From Toxorhynchites rutilus septentrionalis (lineage: Eukaryota > Arthropoda > Insecta > Diptera > Culicidae): a stretch of 64,000 nt of DNA. The stretch covers positions 78,887,704 through 78,951,703 of the forward strand of contig NC_073746.1 of the NCBI RefSeq assembly GCF_029784135.1, in the 5' to 3' direction. The translations under genes were made by a program, and so were the position numbers. Positions 10,641 to 21,196 of the stretch are shown here, one piece after another. The notes under the pieces are model-generated. The model had not been told where the DNA came from, ran no database searches, and saw nothing but the letters and a program-made list of their open reading frames with translations. The stretch's first letter is position 1. Each line of letters starts with the position of its first letter.

Positions 10641-12706
10641 TTCAATGCGACCATAACTCAGCGAATTCGTCAAAGGCGTCTGCCTGTTTCGCTCCACCAG
10701 TCAACCATTGTAGGAGCTTAGCAGCGCGATAAAATGATGACAAAACTAGAAATTTACAGCTCCCAGTGTGCCATTAAACCCGCGCACGCTGAAGAATCCA
10801 GTTAATCATCCTTAATTATCCTTCCATCATAAGCACCTTCGTCATCGCTCTGCTCCACATCGACAGTCAAATCTGCGCCAACCTTTTCGCCGCTGTAGTA
10901 GCGTTTGCATGATTTTAAATTCTTGAGCATTTTCAGCCGCTATCATAATCAATATTAATATGTATCCCGGGGAGAACATGAATCAATTTGACGGTTACCT
11001 GTGGTGTTGAAGATGAGAGAGAAAGAGTGAGTGTCGGCGTGTAGTATGTGCGACAATCTACAGCAAAAAAAATGCTGTTGGCAGGGGGAACATGGAGCAT
11101 TGAGAAAACAAGATGCCAAATGACTTATGAAATATTCATGACTCGTGGAAATTGCAAAACCTGTTAAGCCACAGTTACGTTCTGAACATCTACCAATTTC
11201 AGACCGAACGCGAGCGGGGGCGTGAGAACTCGGTGCCACTGAACGCTAAAAAATGGCTCTCGGTATGAAGCACTGAAAGGGGGTGCGAGGATGAAGACGC
11301 AAGGGAACTGTAACTTTCCGCCAGCATCCGAGGGAAGAGAGGGAAGGGGAAACAAGACACTCGAAACATGCAATTCATTGTCTAAAACCAAATTAAAATA
11401 TAAGACTGCCGTACTGCCCTTTGGGAGGAAATGGTTTCCACTATTGTTATTTCCGAGGCATGCCGCCGAAGGAATAATGTGGCCGCGCGAGGGGTTGTTA
11501 GATTCGGTTACTGAAATATGTATGGGCACCGAGACTGTACGAAGACGGGTTGGCATCCCGGTGGCAGATGGAGTTATTACGGGGGACATAATTTTTCAAT
11601 GAAAATGCATAATCAAAAGGGAGCCGCCTAGGGAAAGTGTTTTTTGGTGGTTGCCTTAAAGGCAATATTATGTTTGTACACACGAGGGTTAAAATAGGGT
11701 TAAAAGTATCAAACTATATACCTTTGAAACAGGTATAATACAACTGTACACATTTTCCCTCAAATCTTATTTAGAAGTAATTGAATCTGATGGTGGCTTA
11801 TGGGGGAACCCCCATAAGACGTGTCTTCATTATTCGAGACGAAATTGTTCAGCACAAAGTCAAACACAACATGTCGCGTGTGCTTTTGTATGCCCCGCGT
11901 TTGGCTTCCATAACATCTTACACGAGCCACATTCCGCTCGATATTCGATCCAGTCTCCCCCTTGTAGCAATTTATGTTTATTTTTGTGATCATCCTTTGT
12001 CAAGAATTCGACATAATTGCCTTTCACCCCACGAAACGAGACCACATTTTCTAGTCATGACAAGCGGAACGACAGATCATTACGCTCGACATTGTGCAAA
12101 CTTGAAGCCCGCCTACGGCTGCAAAAGGCTCACAAACGAAACATGTACCCTCCCTGTTTGAATACGACGAACGGTGCGTCCTTTTTCTCTGACTCGTGTA
12201 GTGGAAAACAAGTGGCGGTGACAAAATGTTTCAACTTTCGAACTCCACCTTCATGTTAAGTGTGTGTGTTTTTGTTTATGGGCAGCATCGTGTCTGGTTA
12301 TAGGTAGCCAATTTGCACAACATCACAAATGTGCCCCGCAGGGACCTACTAGGGTGAGAGTATGCGTCAGGATAAGAAGCCACACTCGGAGACAAAACTT
12401 TATGACTGATATGAATTAGTCATCGGGGGTAGCTGTTAGGATACCGTCGTCCGGTGCACACGTAAAGTTCGCTGCCATACTCAAGCCAGCTCCCTCCACT
12501 GCTTTCTGAGGTAACTTTGTAGGCTGTGATAAACTTCCGCTAATCACTAACGACGTGTCCGTGCGGTTCCCGGGTGGGTGGTAGGGATGCTGCGCCACAC
12601 GTCGGCTCTATTGTCTTCATAGAAAGTCCCGGCTCCACCAGCTGGTGATGAGGGAAGAAAACGAGCAAAAAGGCCGACATTCATGGCACGGCGAAAGTGT
12701 TCCGCA
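10641..12706. other. GC-richer unique DNA, no gene recognised
   Basis: Low in transposon signatures. Frames of up to about 141 codons occur on both strands (for example minus 11589-11164), overlap one another and show no recognisable domain. It could be host intron or intergenic DNA with regulatory content; I cannot identify any specific site. Confidence 0.4.
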
Positions 12707-13309
12707 CTACGTGACAACGATTCTCAGTCTATTGTTTGCAACATAAGAGATTAGCCAGGAGGTAGAAAACAACAGCGACGGGACCGCTGTAACGTCAGTC
12801 GGGCGATTAAAGGGAGATAACCGTTCAACTTTCAAAAAGTTGTGCAATTTTTGTGATTTATTTACTAGAGAGGACCGTCTTCTTCTTTCACCGTTGCGGG
12901 AGTTGACAAGGGTTGCCCGACAATTACCGGCGCTGTCGTACAGCTTGTGGATGTGTGATACCACCACCGGGTTGATGAGGAGCTTTGCGACCCGGGTAAC
13001 CCGCTGTCCAAAGTATGTTACCCTGTAAACATTGGCAGTATACATTTTACCAGTAGGCAGGTGTATCGGGATGTCTAACTTTGAAAGTTCAGAAAGCAAC
13101 TTTGGAGATAAGCATGACAGCTCTAAAGGTGTAAAACTTGTCGGGAAACATACAATCTTCCAGTTTGTAAAAACTTGAAGGATTTGAAGTGAAATTTTAT
13201 CTTGGATGAAGGATACAGTTAAATTCACTATGCATTGCAAAGAATAACCGCATGGTGTGATTACATAGTCAACATAATAAGCTACAACATCACTGATGGG
13301 GAAATGCAT
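12707..13309 (-). CDS. Orphan 200-codon open reading frame, function unknown
   Basis: An uninterrupted 200-codon frame runs from ATG at 13309 to a stop at 12707, longer than expected by chance for this base composition. The first half is hydrophobic (YYVDYVITPCGYSLQCIVNL; LQILQVFTNWKIVCFPTSF) and the second half basic (RNGERRRRSSLVNKSQK). I do not recognise any domain, and no homologue comes to mind. It ends 131 bp before the mariner on the right. It could be a host exon, part of an old repeat, or chance. The start is simply the first ATG; no translation context was used. Confidence 0.2.
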   Translation of the reverse strand: MHFPISDVVAYYVDYVITPCGYSLQCIVNLTVSFIQDKISLQILQVFTNWKIVCFPTSFTPLELSCLSPKLLSELSKLDIPIHLPTGKMYTANVYRVTYFGQRVTRVAKLLINPVVVSHIHKLYDSAGNCRATLVNSRNGERRRRSSLVNKSQKLHNFLKVERLSPFNRPTDVTAVPSLLFSTSWLISYVANNRLRIVVT

Positions 13310-13440
13310 GTTTATTTTTTATATAAATAATAATTATGAAATAATCCCCCTGTAACATCCGAGAAACCCAAGGTTATATGAAAGTTTCCAGCTTAATTTT
13401 AAGACATACCAAAACCGTATAGAATTGTAATAAAATAATA
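13310..13440. other. Short spacer before the mariner
   Basis: AT-rich; ends in the TA (13439-13440) duplicated by the mariner insertion. Nothing else seen. Confidence 0.5.
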
Positions 13441-13470
13441 TTAGGCTGTCATAAAAGTCCTGCGGTATTT
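13441..13470 (+). repeat. Mariner left inverted repeat
   Basis: Begins TTAGGCTGTCATAAAAGTCC; pairs with the right end with one mismatch (T versus A at position 12). Transposase binding site in this family. Confidence 0.95.
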
Positions 13471-13623
13471 CCGCGAGGTGTCATTGTAAGCGCGTAGTTC
13501 TAGTTGTATTCATTGTATCGAGTCATACTATAGCTTGTTGGAAAGGTATTTTTACGCGCTATAATATAGTCCTTGACAGTGTTTTGTTTGGTTAAGTCGT
13601 TCGTGAGTTATAGTGTCGCAAAT

Positions 13624-14649
13624 ATGGAGCAAAATAAAGAGAAAATCCGACATATTTTACAGTACTACTATGACAAAGGCAAAAATGCATCTCAAGCTGC
13701 CAATAAAATTTGTGCAGTTTATGGACCCGATACAGTTTCCATTTCCACCGCACAACGATGGTTTCAACGTTTTCGTTCTGGTGTAGAGGTCGTCGAAGAT
13801 GCGCCACGCTCCGGAAGGCCTGTCGTCGAAAATTGCGACAAAATCGCTGAATTAGCCGAGAAAGACCGGCATAGTAGCAGCCGTAGCATCGGCCAAAAGC
13901 TGGGGATAAGTCATCAAACCGTTATTAACCATTTGAAGAAGCTTGGATTCACAAAGAAGCTCGATGTATGGGTGCCACACACGTTGACGCAAAAAAACAT
14001 CTTTGACCGTATCGACGCATGTGAATCGCTGCTGAATCGCAACAAAATCGACCCGTTTCTGAAGCGGATGGTGACTGGCGATGAAAAGTGGGTCACTTAC
14101 GACAACGTGAAGTGCAAACGGTCGTGGTCGAAGCCCGCTGAAGCGGCTCAGACGGTGGCCAAGCCCTCATTAACGGCCAGGAAGGTTCTGCTGTGTGTTT
14201 GGTGGGAATGTCATGGAATAATCTATTATGAGCTGCTTCCCTATGGCCAAACGCTCAATTCGGACCTGTACTGCCAACAACTGGACCGCTTGAAGGTAGC
14301 ACTCATGAAGAAGAGGCCATCTTTGATAAACAGGGGTCGCATTGTCTTCCATCAGGACAACGCCAGGCCACACACTTCTTTGGTGACGCGCCAGAAGCTC
14401 CGGGAGCTCGGATGGGAGGTTCTTTTGCATCCGCCGTATAGTCCGGACCTTGCACCAAGTGACTACCACCTGGTTTTGTCCATGGCGAACGAGCTAGGTA
14501 GTCAGAAGTTAGCCACAACAGAGGCCTGTGAAAATTGGCTATCCTAGTTTTTTGCCAATAAGGAAGCGAGCTTCTATAACAGGGGTATTATGAAGTTGGC
14601 ATCTCGTTGGGAACAAGTCATCGAACAAAACGGCGCATATTTGACTTAA
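13624..14649 (+). pseudogene. Mariner transposase (D,D34D) with one in-frame stop
   Basis: The ATG at 13624 is chosen over an upstream in-frame ATG at 13573 because MEQNKEKIRHILQYYY is where mariner proteins normally start. Residues 1-110 carry two helix-turn-helix units (STAQRWFQRFRSG near 41-53; IGQKLGISHQTVINHLKKLG near 89-108). WVPHTLT at 116-122 is the mariner linker signature. The catalytic triad is intact: D153 (TGDEKW), D245 (FHQDNARPH) and D280 (YSPDLAPSDY), with 34 residues between the last two. A TAG at 14545-14547 truncates the protein at 307 residues. The frame then continues open to TAA at 14647-14649, 341 codons in all counting the TAG, the normal length. The truncated product keeps all catalytic residues but lacks the C-terminal 34 residues. 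It cuts and pastes the element at TA dinucleotides. The spelling is closest to cecropia/mellifera-type mariners rather than the irritans group; this is a judgement by eye. Confidence 0.95.
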
Positions 14650-14696
14650 AACAGATGATTGTAACTAATTTTATGAACAAATGAAAATTCAAAAAA

Positions 14697-14726
14697 AAAT
14701 ACCGCAGGACTTTTTTGACAGCCTAA
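14697..14726 (-). repeat. Mariner right inverted repeat
   Basis: Ends GACAGCCTAA at 14726, followed by the duplicated TA. Lies 47 bp after the transposase TAA. Confidence 0.95.
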
Positions 14727-15053
14727 TATATGAACATTTAACGAACAAATACTTTGTTCAGTAAAATTATCTGTCGAAAGAGGGCCGATAAGAATTTGTG
14801 ATGAGGTACACCGGGGCAAGTTCACCGAATTGAAATCTGTTTGCAGCATATACAAGGTATGACAGATGACTTTCGATAAAAAAATGCTTCGGATGCTTCG
14901 AGGACTATCGATTTTGAAAAAATGTTTAGTTTTCATTTGCATTGTTTCCACTTGTACCATAAAGCAGGATAAGTTGAAACGCGGAACTATCATTAGTTTG
15001 ATGTGCGGTTTTGCTTCTCGAACTACCTTCAACTGATTTATGAAACAACTATA

Positions 15054-15800
15054 CTGCCGTTCTACGCATAGTTGTCCCGTTTACTTTTTGACGATTTTCA
15101 CTTTTCTTCATAAAACGTTGTTTTTATGCATAACCTTACGGAAAACACAAAAAAAACATATAGTTTGTTCCCAGCTTTTTAAAAAACAACAACAAGCTCA
15201 ATTGTCCCATTCTATTCATAACTGTCCCACCATGTATTTTTGTAGATCCATATCGAATAAGTCGGTTCAAGTACAATAATTTCATGTCACACTTTCAGCA
15301 GGCCTAATGCGCTCTTTTCTGGTTTGGAAGAACGGATTGACTCTCAAACAAATAAGAAAAAAATTAACAGAACATGTGTACATATTGTTAGCGAATGCCT
15401 AATAACAATGAGATTTATATTCTACGAAGGTGTTGCAGATCACTCATTTCTTCATAAAACAATAGAAACATATATAATCATAATCTTTCGGAAAAACACA
15501 AAAAAATGGTTTGTTCCCAGTATATCAAAAAACAAAATCAAGTTCAATTGTCCTATGTTGATATTCTAGGCATAACAGTCCCACCATGAATTTTTAAACC
15601 CGTAATCATGCTTGATTGATTCAGTGAGGGGTTCTCATCACATTTCATTAAACAATAGTATAGTGCTTCTAAAAAACCCGGTGTATTGCTAAATTGAAAA
15701 GCTTAATGATTTTGGTAGACAAATATGCGAGAAAACCTTTGATTGCGTTTTTCTCAGTTGCTGATTTTGGAACATGGGACAACTATGCGTAGAACGGCAG
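15054..15800. mobile_element. MITE-like element, 747 bp, TA/TATA target
   Basis: The ends CTGCCGTTCTACGCATAGTT (from 15054) and its inverse (to 15800) match for about 25 bp, each bounded by TATA (15050-15053; 15801-15804). Internally, two diverged direct copies of a roughly 170-bp segment (about 15095-15245 and 15445-15600; TTCTTCATAAAAC ... GTTTGTTCCCAG ... GTCCCACCATG) are recognisable. No transposase. Its right TATA abuts the next element. Confidence 0.8.
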
Positions 15801-15862
15801 TATAGAACCACTCCATTTTCTGAGTTTCCGAAGATATGTAAGAAGTCGGTTGAATTGAAGTA

Positions 15863-16823
15863 GGGGAAAAAGGGGGAATTTGGACTACCTAAGCAAATCG
15901 CCTAATATTTCCAAACCAATACGGTCTAAATCAAAAATGTCACATTGTATACTGAGCTACACTTGTTTTCTTTCAATCAATAATGTTTAATCATTATATC
16001 AAGCTTCAAACTACCAAGTATATCATAACATAAAAGAGATGATTTTTGGACTTTCAAATTTGATGTGGGGTGATTTGGACCAGTGTGTATTTCATCGAAA
16101 AAAAACATACTTATATTTGTGTGGAGTATTTTGGGATGATGTTACAATCAGTAACAGTGTTTTGGGTCCGATACCAGGTGTCTTGGCCAGATTCCAGACC
16201 AGAAAAATTGGATTGACACCATCTCGAAATCTGCATGAATCTTTTTACTGTTGTTCGAGCATTTTCAAACACTTTCGTTGTTGACCAAAGAAAATCCGTC
16301 TTTGATGGCCTGAGTTGCTCTTTCAAGCTCCTCCTTCTTCCAACGTTGTCATTCTCTTTTTGTAATTCCGTGACATCTGGAATCAATTAGATCAAAGAAA
16401 AGCCTCAAAACTGTAGGACCAATTCACCCCACAGAAACGTGTCCATGTCACCCCACACAACATGCAAAAATTAAAATGCAATTAATTTCATTTATTGTTA
16501 TCACACTTACAGTTTCGCTGCATCTCTTCTGTAGGCGAACAGAACTTTACTGCACAATACACGAAAAGTTTGTTTAATTAGCGGTAAAAACCTTAAAACC
16601 ACGATCGGAAAACTCACATTTTTTGACAATCAAAGTGCTTGTTGTGTTCGTGCTACCGTTTCCTTCCACCTGTCGAATTTGACCAAAGTTTTTTTACGTT
16701 AGTTACGGTTAGTTGCGGTTCAATAATGAAAGAAAATGACATTATGAAAAATACAAGTTGAGTCGTAATTTTTGAGATGAAGGGGTGGTCCAAATCACCC
16801 CGTATGTCCAACTCACCCCGTGT
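15863..16823. mobile_element. Pogo-like non-autonomous element nested in the Tc1-like left arm
   Basis: Flanked by TA at 15861-15862 and 16824-16825; deleting it restores the pairing of the host inverted repeat (TGAATTGAAGTA joined to CACTATATAG). Its terminal motif GGGGTGATTTGGACCA recurs near both ends and inside (left GGGGGAATTTGGACTACC; 16066; inverted at 16424, 16447, 16785 and 16813). Minus frame 16386-16111 (91 codons) has no recognisable domain. Confidence 0.75.
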
Positions 16824-17039
16824 TACACTATATAGTTTAGGATATAATAACTATCTTCTTTTATAAGACTGGTCATTTGAACTTTATTGTTGTATCCAGG
16901 CGCGAAACATTAAACAAAACTAAAATTCCAGTGTTTCATTACTATAGAACCACATGGGAAAACTCTCACTCCTATACAAAATTAACGTTAGTTTCACATA
17001 AATTACAATAAGTTTCTAACTCGTAGGTCATCTTTAGTT

Positions 17040-17335
17040 CTTAATCACTTCAAATAACCCCTTTGGGGTGGTTCCGACCAAGCTGGGCCATGTTGTAGTG
17101 TGTATCTTGTTCTACGCGAAGGATACTGCTCGATTAAGCTCTTCAAATCACTCATACTGCTTGTAAGGTGCATCTACTATTCGTACGGTCACTCCTCATG
17201 AGTTCTTGTTGGGGTTTTGATCTGGTAAACCAGTCCAGAATCTGAAGCCCCTATTCATAAAACCATTCCATGACTTTCCGGATGTTATGAATTGATGCCA
17301 AATTACCCAATTATCACGGTGTTTTTGATGCAAAA
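17040..17335 (-). pseudogene. Tc1-like transposase C-terminal remnant
   Basis: Reading leftward, fragments matching the end of a Tc1-type DDE domain appear in several frames: a DNWVIW-like second-Asp segment, KVMEWFYE, GLQILDWFTRS (normally a PD-rich segment), and finally LGRNHPKGLFEVIKN (the usual M.KR..EVI..KG tail). Stops and shifts abound. A second copy of the same sequence occurs at 27.4-27.8 kb. The assignment is by residue pattern only. Confidence 0.55.
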
Positions 17336-17685
17336 ATAGAAGTAAACGATTCTACACACTACTAAATGGCCCAGCTTGGTCGAAACCACTCCAAAGGGGT
17401 TATTTGAAGTGATTGAGAACTAAAGATGACATACGAATTAGAAACTTATTGTAATTCATGTGAAATTGATGTTAATTTTGTAAAGGAGTGACAGTTTTTC
17501 CATCCGGTTCTATAGTTCAAAAACACTGGAATTTTAGTTTTTGAATATTTTGCACCTGGACACAACAATAAAGTTCAAATGAGCAGCATTATAAATGAAG
17601 ATAGTTATTCTATCCTGCACTATATACTTCAATTCAACTGACTTCTTAGATATCTCCGGAAACTCAGAAAAATGGAGGGGTTCTA

Positions 17686-17841
17686 TAGTCATTAAGCGCA
17701 GTGTACACGCAAAATGGACACTACATACTAGGAATCAATATTCGAAACAATAACATCAAGAATACTATTTTAGAGGCTTTCATGTCAGAGTAGCAACTCA
17801 AAACGGCCACTAATTAGGTTTATGAGATCATGAAAATATGA
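17686..17841. other. Spacer
   Basis: AT-rich; nothing recognised. Confidence 0.4.
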
Positions 17842-18518
17842 AAATATTACGTAACGCACTCAGGAAGGGAGCTGGGGATGCCTTTTTTTATCTCATTTAT
17901 TTATTTATTAGGCTCATTAGCATTTTAGCTGTTACAGAGCCGGGTTTTAATCGTGTACATGTACATATGTTTATGTTTATATAAATTGTAAATTACACAG
18001 TCGTTAGTAGTAGCCATTTAGGCGTTAAGTTTTTTCTGTTCCATTACATTATGCTAAATTACACTGTAGTAGCCATTTAGGCGTAAGGGTATTCTTTCTG
18101 TTCATCCATTGTTCAGCAGACCGGACATCGGAGACAGTTGATATTGATCATTGTTGAGTTATTTATAGAACAGCAGCCCGATGTGTCTTGCAGAGCAGAG
18201 CAGTTATATGGATGAATCGATCTTATTTCGACCGTGAATCGATTTCCATCGCTGATGACGGTTGCGTGGACGTAGTTATTCTATAACAACACAAAGATGG
18301 TTAATTGAGGGACCTGAGTTTGAACTCACGATCGATCGCTTGGTAAGCGAACGCGTAACCAAGGCTACGAAGACCCCCAACTGGGGATGCCTTGTGGAAA
18401 CTTGTTTAGTAATCAATTCAAATACGTCTAAACATGTTTATGTAGGTGACCATTTGTTACATGTTATGTAGGGAAGAGGGAGTCTAAAATAGTAAACAAA
18501 TTGCATTACGTAATATTT
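17842..18518. mobile_element. TTACGTAA-ended MITE containing a SINE
   Basis: AAATATTACGTAACGC (17842) is inverted at 18503-18518 (GCATTACGTAATATTT). Once the SINE at 17885-18380 is removed, the element is about 170 bp. Related TTACGTAAC ends occur near 4.08-4.18 kb. Confidence 0.55.
17885..18380 (-). mobile_element. tRNA-derived SINE, copy 1 (complete)
   Basis: Flanked by the 13-bp duplication CTGGGGATGCCTT (17872-17884 and 18381-18393). Read on the minus strand, it starts near 18380 with a tRNA-like head: box A-like TAGCCTTGGTTACGCG and box B-like GTGAGTTCAAACTC. This is followed by a body of about 330 bp containing the repeated phrase CGCCTAAATGGCTACTA. It ends in ATGAGCCTAATAAATAAATAAATG and an A-rich tail. 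Internal RNA polymerase III promoter expected from the head. Copies with the same body occur at 24.0, 32.3 and 55.7 kb. Confidence 0.9.
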
Positions 18519-19101
18519 GAACGACCCCTAGTTCCAAAATTATCAATTTAGACTCTTGTCTTGAATACACAAACATAATATAAGTCTAAATCAAATCAAA
18601 TTATGTCGAACATACTGAGGAACGAAATATGAATGATTCTTATTTTTAGAATTTATCATCATTCATTCATATAACAATCACCAACAGATAACGTCCGACA
18701 TCTGCAGCAAAGTTTAAAAAATAGTCGATTTCACTTGTTTCAAGTGCTCAAAGCTATACGGAAAAAGATTTTTCCGTTTAGTTTTCAAAACCACTACACT
18801 TGATTATCCCTATTTCATCACGTGGCGTGCAATTCTGGCGATATTTTTGAAAAAATCAGTGTTTTCGGACCGATTGAGTCAGCGCCCAAAAATTATTGTT
18901 TTGATTTCACGGAATAAGGAAAAGTAAACAAAGGCGCGGATTGCGTTAAGGCATCCCAATATTATGGTAATGGCTGTCACAAGGAGGTTGGAAAGATAAT
19001 GTTTACGATATAAATTTTTATCACGTCAATCCATCATTCCTAGTAAAAAGTATGGCTTCCGTTTTAACTTATTCCGGATTTCAACTTGCCCCGGTGTACC
19101 T

Positions 19102-19487
19102 TATATGACGAATTTCATTCCAACTCGACTGGTTGTGTTGGCAGCACCAGCTCAGATAACAGTGAAACGCTGTGGGTGTAAACACATGGGTCTTTCAAGC
19201 AACTTTGCATACTTGAAATATTCAAAAAATAATTAGACTATTTTTTGAGAAAGGCCAAAAAAAATTATAACTCAAAAATTATGACAGCAACAAAATTGTG
19301 GTCAAAGAATGAAATGTAGGAAAATATTGAAATTTCCATAAAAAGATACAAAAAGAAAATTAAAAAAAAACTCGCTGAAAAAAAATTATTTAAAAAAAAC
19401 TTATTTTTGTCAAAAACGTAGTTTTCTAAAATTCTCAAAAAATAGAAAAAAAATACTTTTTTCAGATTTTTTTGAAAAATTACTACT
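19102..19487. other. A/T-rich low-complexity spacer
   Basis: Dominated by poly-A/T interrupted runs; no gene seen. Confidence 0.5.
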
Positions 19488-19857
19488 ACTTTTTAACTCG
19501 TAACATTTTTATGCATAAATTATCGCGATTTACATGTTACATGTAACGAGTAGCACATTATTTTCTCAGGAGTCTTCATACAAAAATACCAAATATTCCA
19601 GAAAATACCGAAGATAGAAAGTTGACATCATCGACAAAAGTTCATATTTTAATGAGGTCTAAAACTTGTCGTAAACACTATATCCCTATCTTGACTTGAA
19701 ACAAAATTAGGATCAGTTGTAATTTTTTCAAAGAAAACATAAAAAAGTTATTGTTAGAAAAACTCTTTCCCTGTAAATGTACTCATCTTCCGATGTATGG
19801 ATGACCTGTTGGAAATTGTAAGGGCAATTCATATAATTTTTTTTTAGTTGGAAACAT
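19488..19857. repeat. Dispersed repeat E, copy 1
   Basis: Closely matches the reverse complement of 63445-63855 along its length (shared landmarks TCGTAACATTTTTATG, CGACAAAAGTTCA, ATCTTCCGATGTATGGA). No termini defined; class unknown. Confidence 0.65.
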
Positions 19858-19930
19858 TTTGCACCACATTTTGGACATGAAAAAGCTTTGCGCGCGATGA
19901 GTGCCGTGTTTGATGACCATAGACCAAAAA

Positions 19931-20077
19931 CAGCAGCGCGTTGATGATTCAACAGCCGGTTTGGCGTTCTTTAAGCGTATTCGAGTGGACTTCTTTAGAC
20001 GTTTTGTGACAATGGATGAAACGTGGATCCATTACCACATTCCTGAGTCCATTAGGCAGTCTGCAGAATGGCACTGA
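19931..20077 (+). pseudogene. Irritans-type mariner transposase fragment
   Basis: A 48-codon open stretch reads QQRVDDS..., then DFFRRFVTMDETWIHYHIPE and SIRQSAEW before a TGA. This is the first catalytic Asp region (TMDETW) and the NRQSAEW block of irritans/Himar-type mariners. It is a fragment only; no inverted ends were identified. It belongs to a different subfamily from the mariner at 13.4 kb. Confidence 0.85.
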
Positions 20078-20777
20078 GGCATATTCCGAAGACTTAGACG
20101 TTTCATACTATCGAAGGGAATCGAAATGTTGAAAATTCGCTATACCAATCTATGTCGAGGAATAGATGCAATTTTGCCCAAAAAAAGATTGTTTTCATTA
20201 AAAATCCCGGGACTTTACAACTTTTGTTTCGAGAATATGACTTTGGGAGGATTTTTCGAAATTCCCATTATTTACCGAGTTATAACCAATTCGGTGACAA
20301 AATGTCTAATTTAGTAGGACCTTGACTCAAACCTTCAAACGCGTTTTTCCCGAAACTACTATTTTCAAGCTGGTGTACACGATATCTCAAGTTTTACTGA
20401 ACCGAATTATTTCAAATTTGATATGAATTAATCTTTGTACATCTCTCTATCGCATAAACCAACTGAAAAAAATAAATTGTTCAGTTTTACTTTTTTTAAT
20501 AAATTGGAATCGTCTTAAAAACATGCTTAAACTCAATTTATTTTTTTTAAACGGTCGCTATTTTGTCTAAAACCTTTTTTTTTCGCTTGGCCGTGGTTCA
20601 TACGATAACGCCATCTTTACTAATTAAGGATCCATTTTTTTGGTTTCGGATGAAAAGAAGGGTACCATGTACGCCAGGGCACTGCTTATTTGGACTCCTC
20701 CACTTCACCAGCTTGTAATTTTGTAAATTTTGAGTGATTTTTGGTCGTTTTATTTCTTTTTGTATTATTAACATATT
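20078..20777. other. AT-rich spacer
   Basis: No gene recognised; the 62-codon frame at 20126 has no domain. Confidence 0.4.
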
Positions 20778-20789
20778 AACAACCTTATA

Positions 20790-21031
20790 CATCCTTATAC
20801 CCTCCTTTCCTTCCTTTGCGGGTAATTCGTCCCCTTGCTATAAATAGTAGAATAGGTTGAAATGTAAATACACTATAGATATACGAATAGATTTATGAAA
20901 TGAGTGTTCATCAACATTGTTACAATTTCCTTATATCCCATCCTTCTCCTAAAAATATGTCACCCTCCTAAACTCGAGTACACCGCGAGTAATCGGTTTT
21001 CCACCTTACTAACCATAGATGTAAGAAAATT

Positions 21032-21116
<85 letters not shown>

Positions 21117-21184
21117 TTTAAGAATTCGGCTCCTTTAAACTTAAGTAACTGAGCCTGTAAAAATAAACGAATTAATAATAAAAA
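20790..21184 (+). mobile_element. LINE copy, 3' UTR only (5'-truncated)
   Basis: Flanked by AACAACCTTATA (20778-20789 and 21185-21196). The 395-bp insert matches the 3' untranslated region of the LINE at 32.6 kb from shortly after its stop codon to the A-rich tail (landmarks ACCGCGAGTAATCGGTTTTC, AATTCGGCTCCTTTAAACTT, TGAGCCTGTAAAAATAAACG). It contains a greatly expanded TA tract. Confidence 0.9.
21035..21108. repeat. (TA)n microsatellite inside the LINE 3' UTR
   Basis: About 37 TA units. The 53.6-kb copy has only about five at the same place, and the 32.6-kb copy none to speak of, so this tract expanded after insertion. Confidence 0.95.
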
Positions 21185-21196
21185 AACAACCTTATA

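Larger units (their letters stand above)
13441..14726 (+). mobile_element. Mariner transposon, full length (1286 bp)
   Basis: The termini are 30-bp inverted repeats (13441-13470 and 14697-14726, starting TTAGGCTGTCA) differing at one position. The target TA is duplicated at 13439-13440 and 14727-14728. The length and single-gene organisation are those of a complete mariner. The near-identical ends and near-open transposase indicate a much younger insertion than the other DNA elements here. Confidence 0.95.
15803..17685. mobile_element. Tc1-like element with long terminal inverted repeats (foldback form)
   Basis: The outer ends (15803 onward, TAGAACCACTCCATTTTCTG; inverse ending at 17685) pair over about 60 bp. 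Inner arms 16826-17091 and 17366-17632 pair for about 265 bp, together making arms of roughly 320 bp once the insertion at 15863-16823 is removed. The 275-bp centre carries a Tc1-type transposase remnant on the minus strand. Long inverted repeats are known from Minos/S-type Tc1 elements; here the arms also include the transposase C-terminal codons, so the structure may derive from a head-to-head rearrangement. Confidence 0.75.
14804..19101. mobile_element. Putative outer DNA element with 19-bp inverted ends, swollen by nested insertions
   Basis: AGGTACACCGGGGCAAGTT at 14804-14822 is perfectly inverted at 19083-19101. Between these ends lie several younger elements (15.05-15.80, 15.80-17.69 and 17.84-18.52 kb). 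Removing them leaves about 1 kb of AT-rich sequence without a transposase. A clear target duplication is not visible. The perfect 19-bp match makes chance unlikely, but the two ends could belong to separate copies of one family. Confidence 0.5.

Noticed and set aside
16111..16386. Minus-strand 91-codon frame in the pogo-like element as a transposase
   Set aside because: No DDE or DNA-binding motif recognised; the element appears non-autonomous.
18262..18471. Plus-strand frame near the SINE head, and tRNA-like boxes there
   Set aside because: The tRNA-like sequence is part of a SINE with a target duplication, not a functional tRNA gene; the cloverleaf is not preserved.
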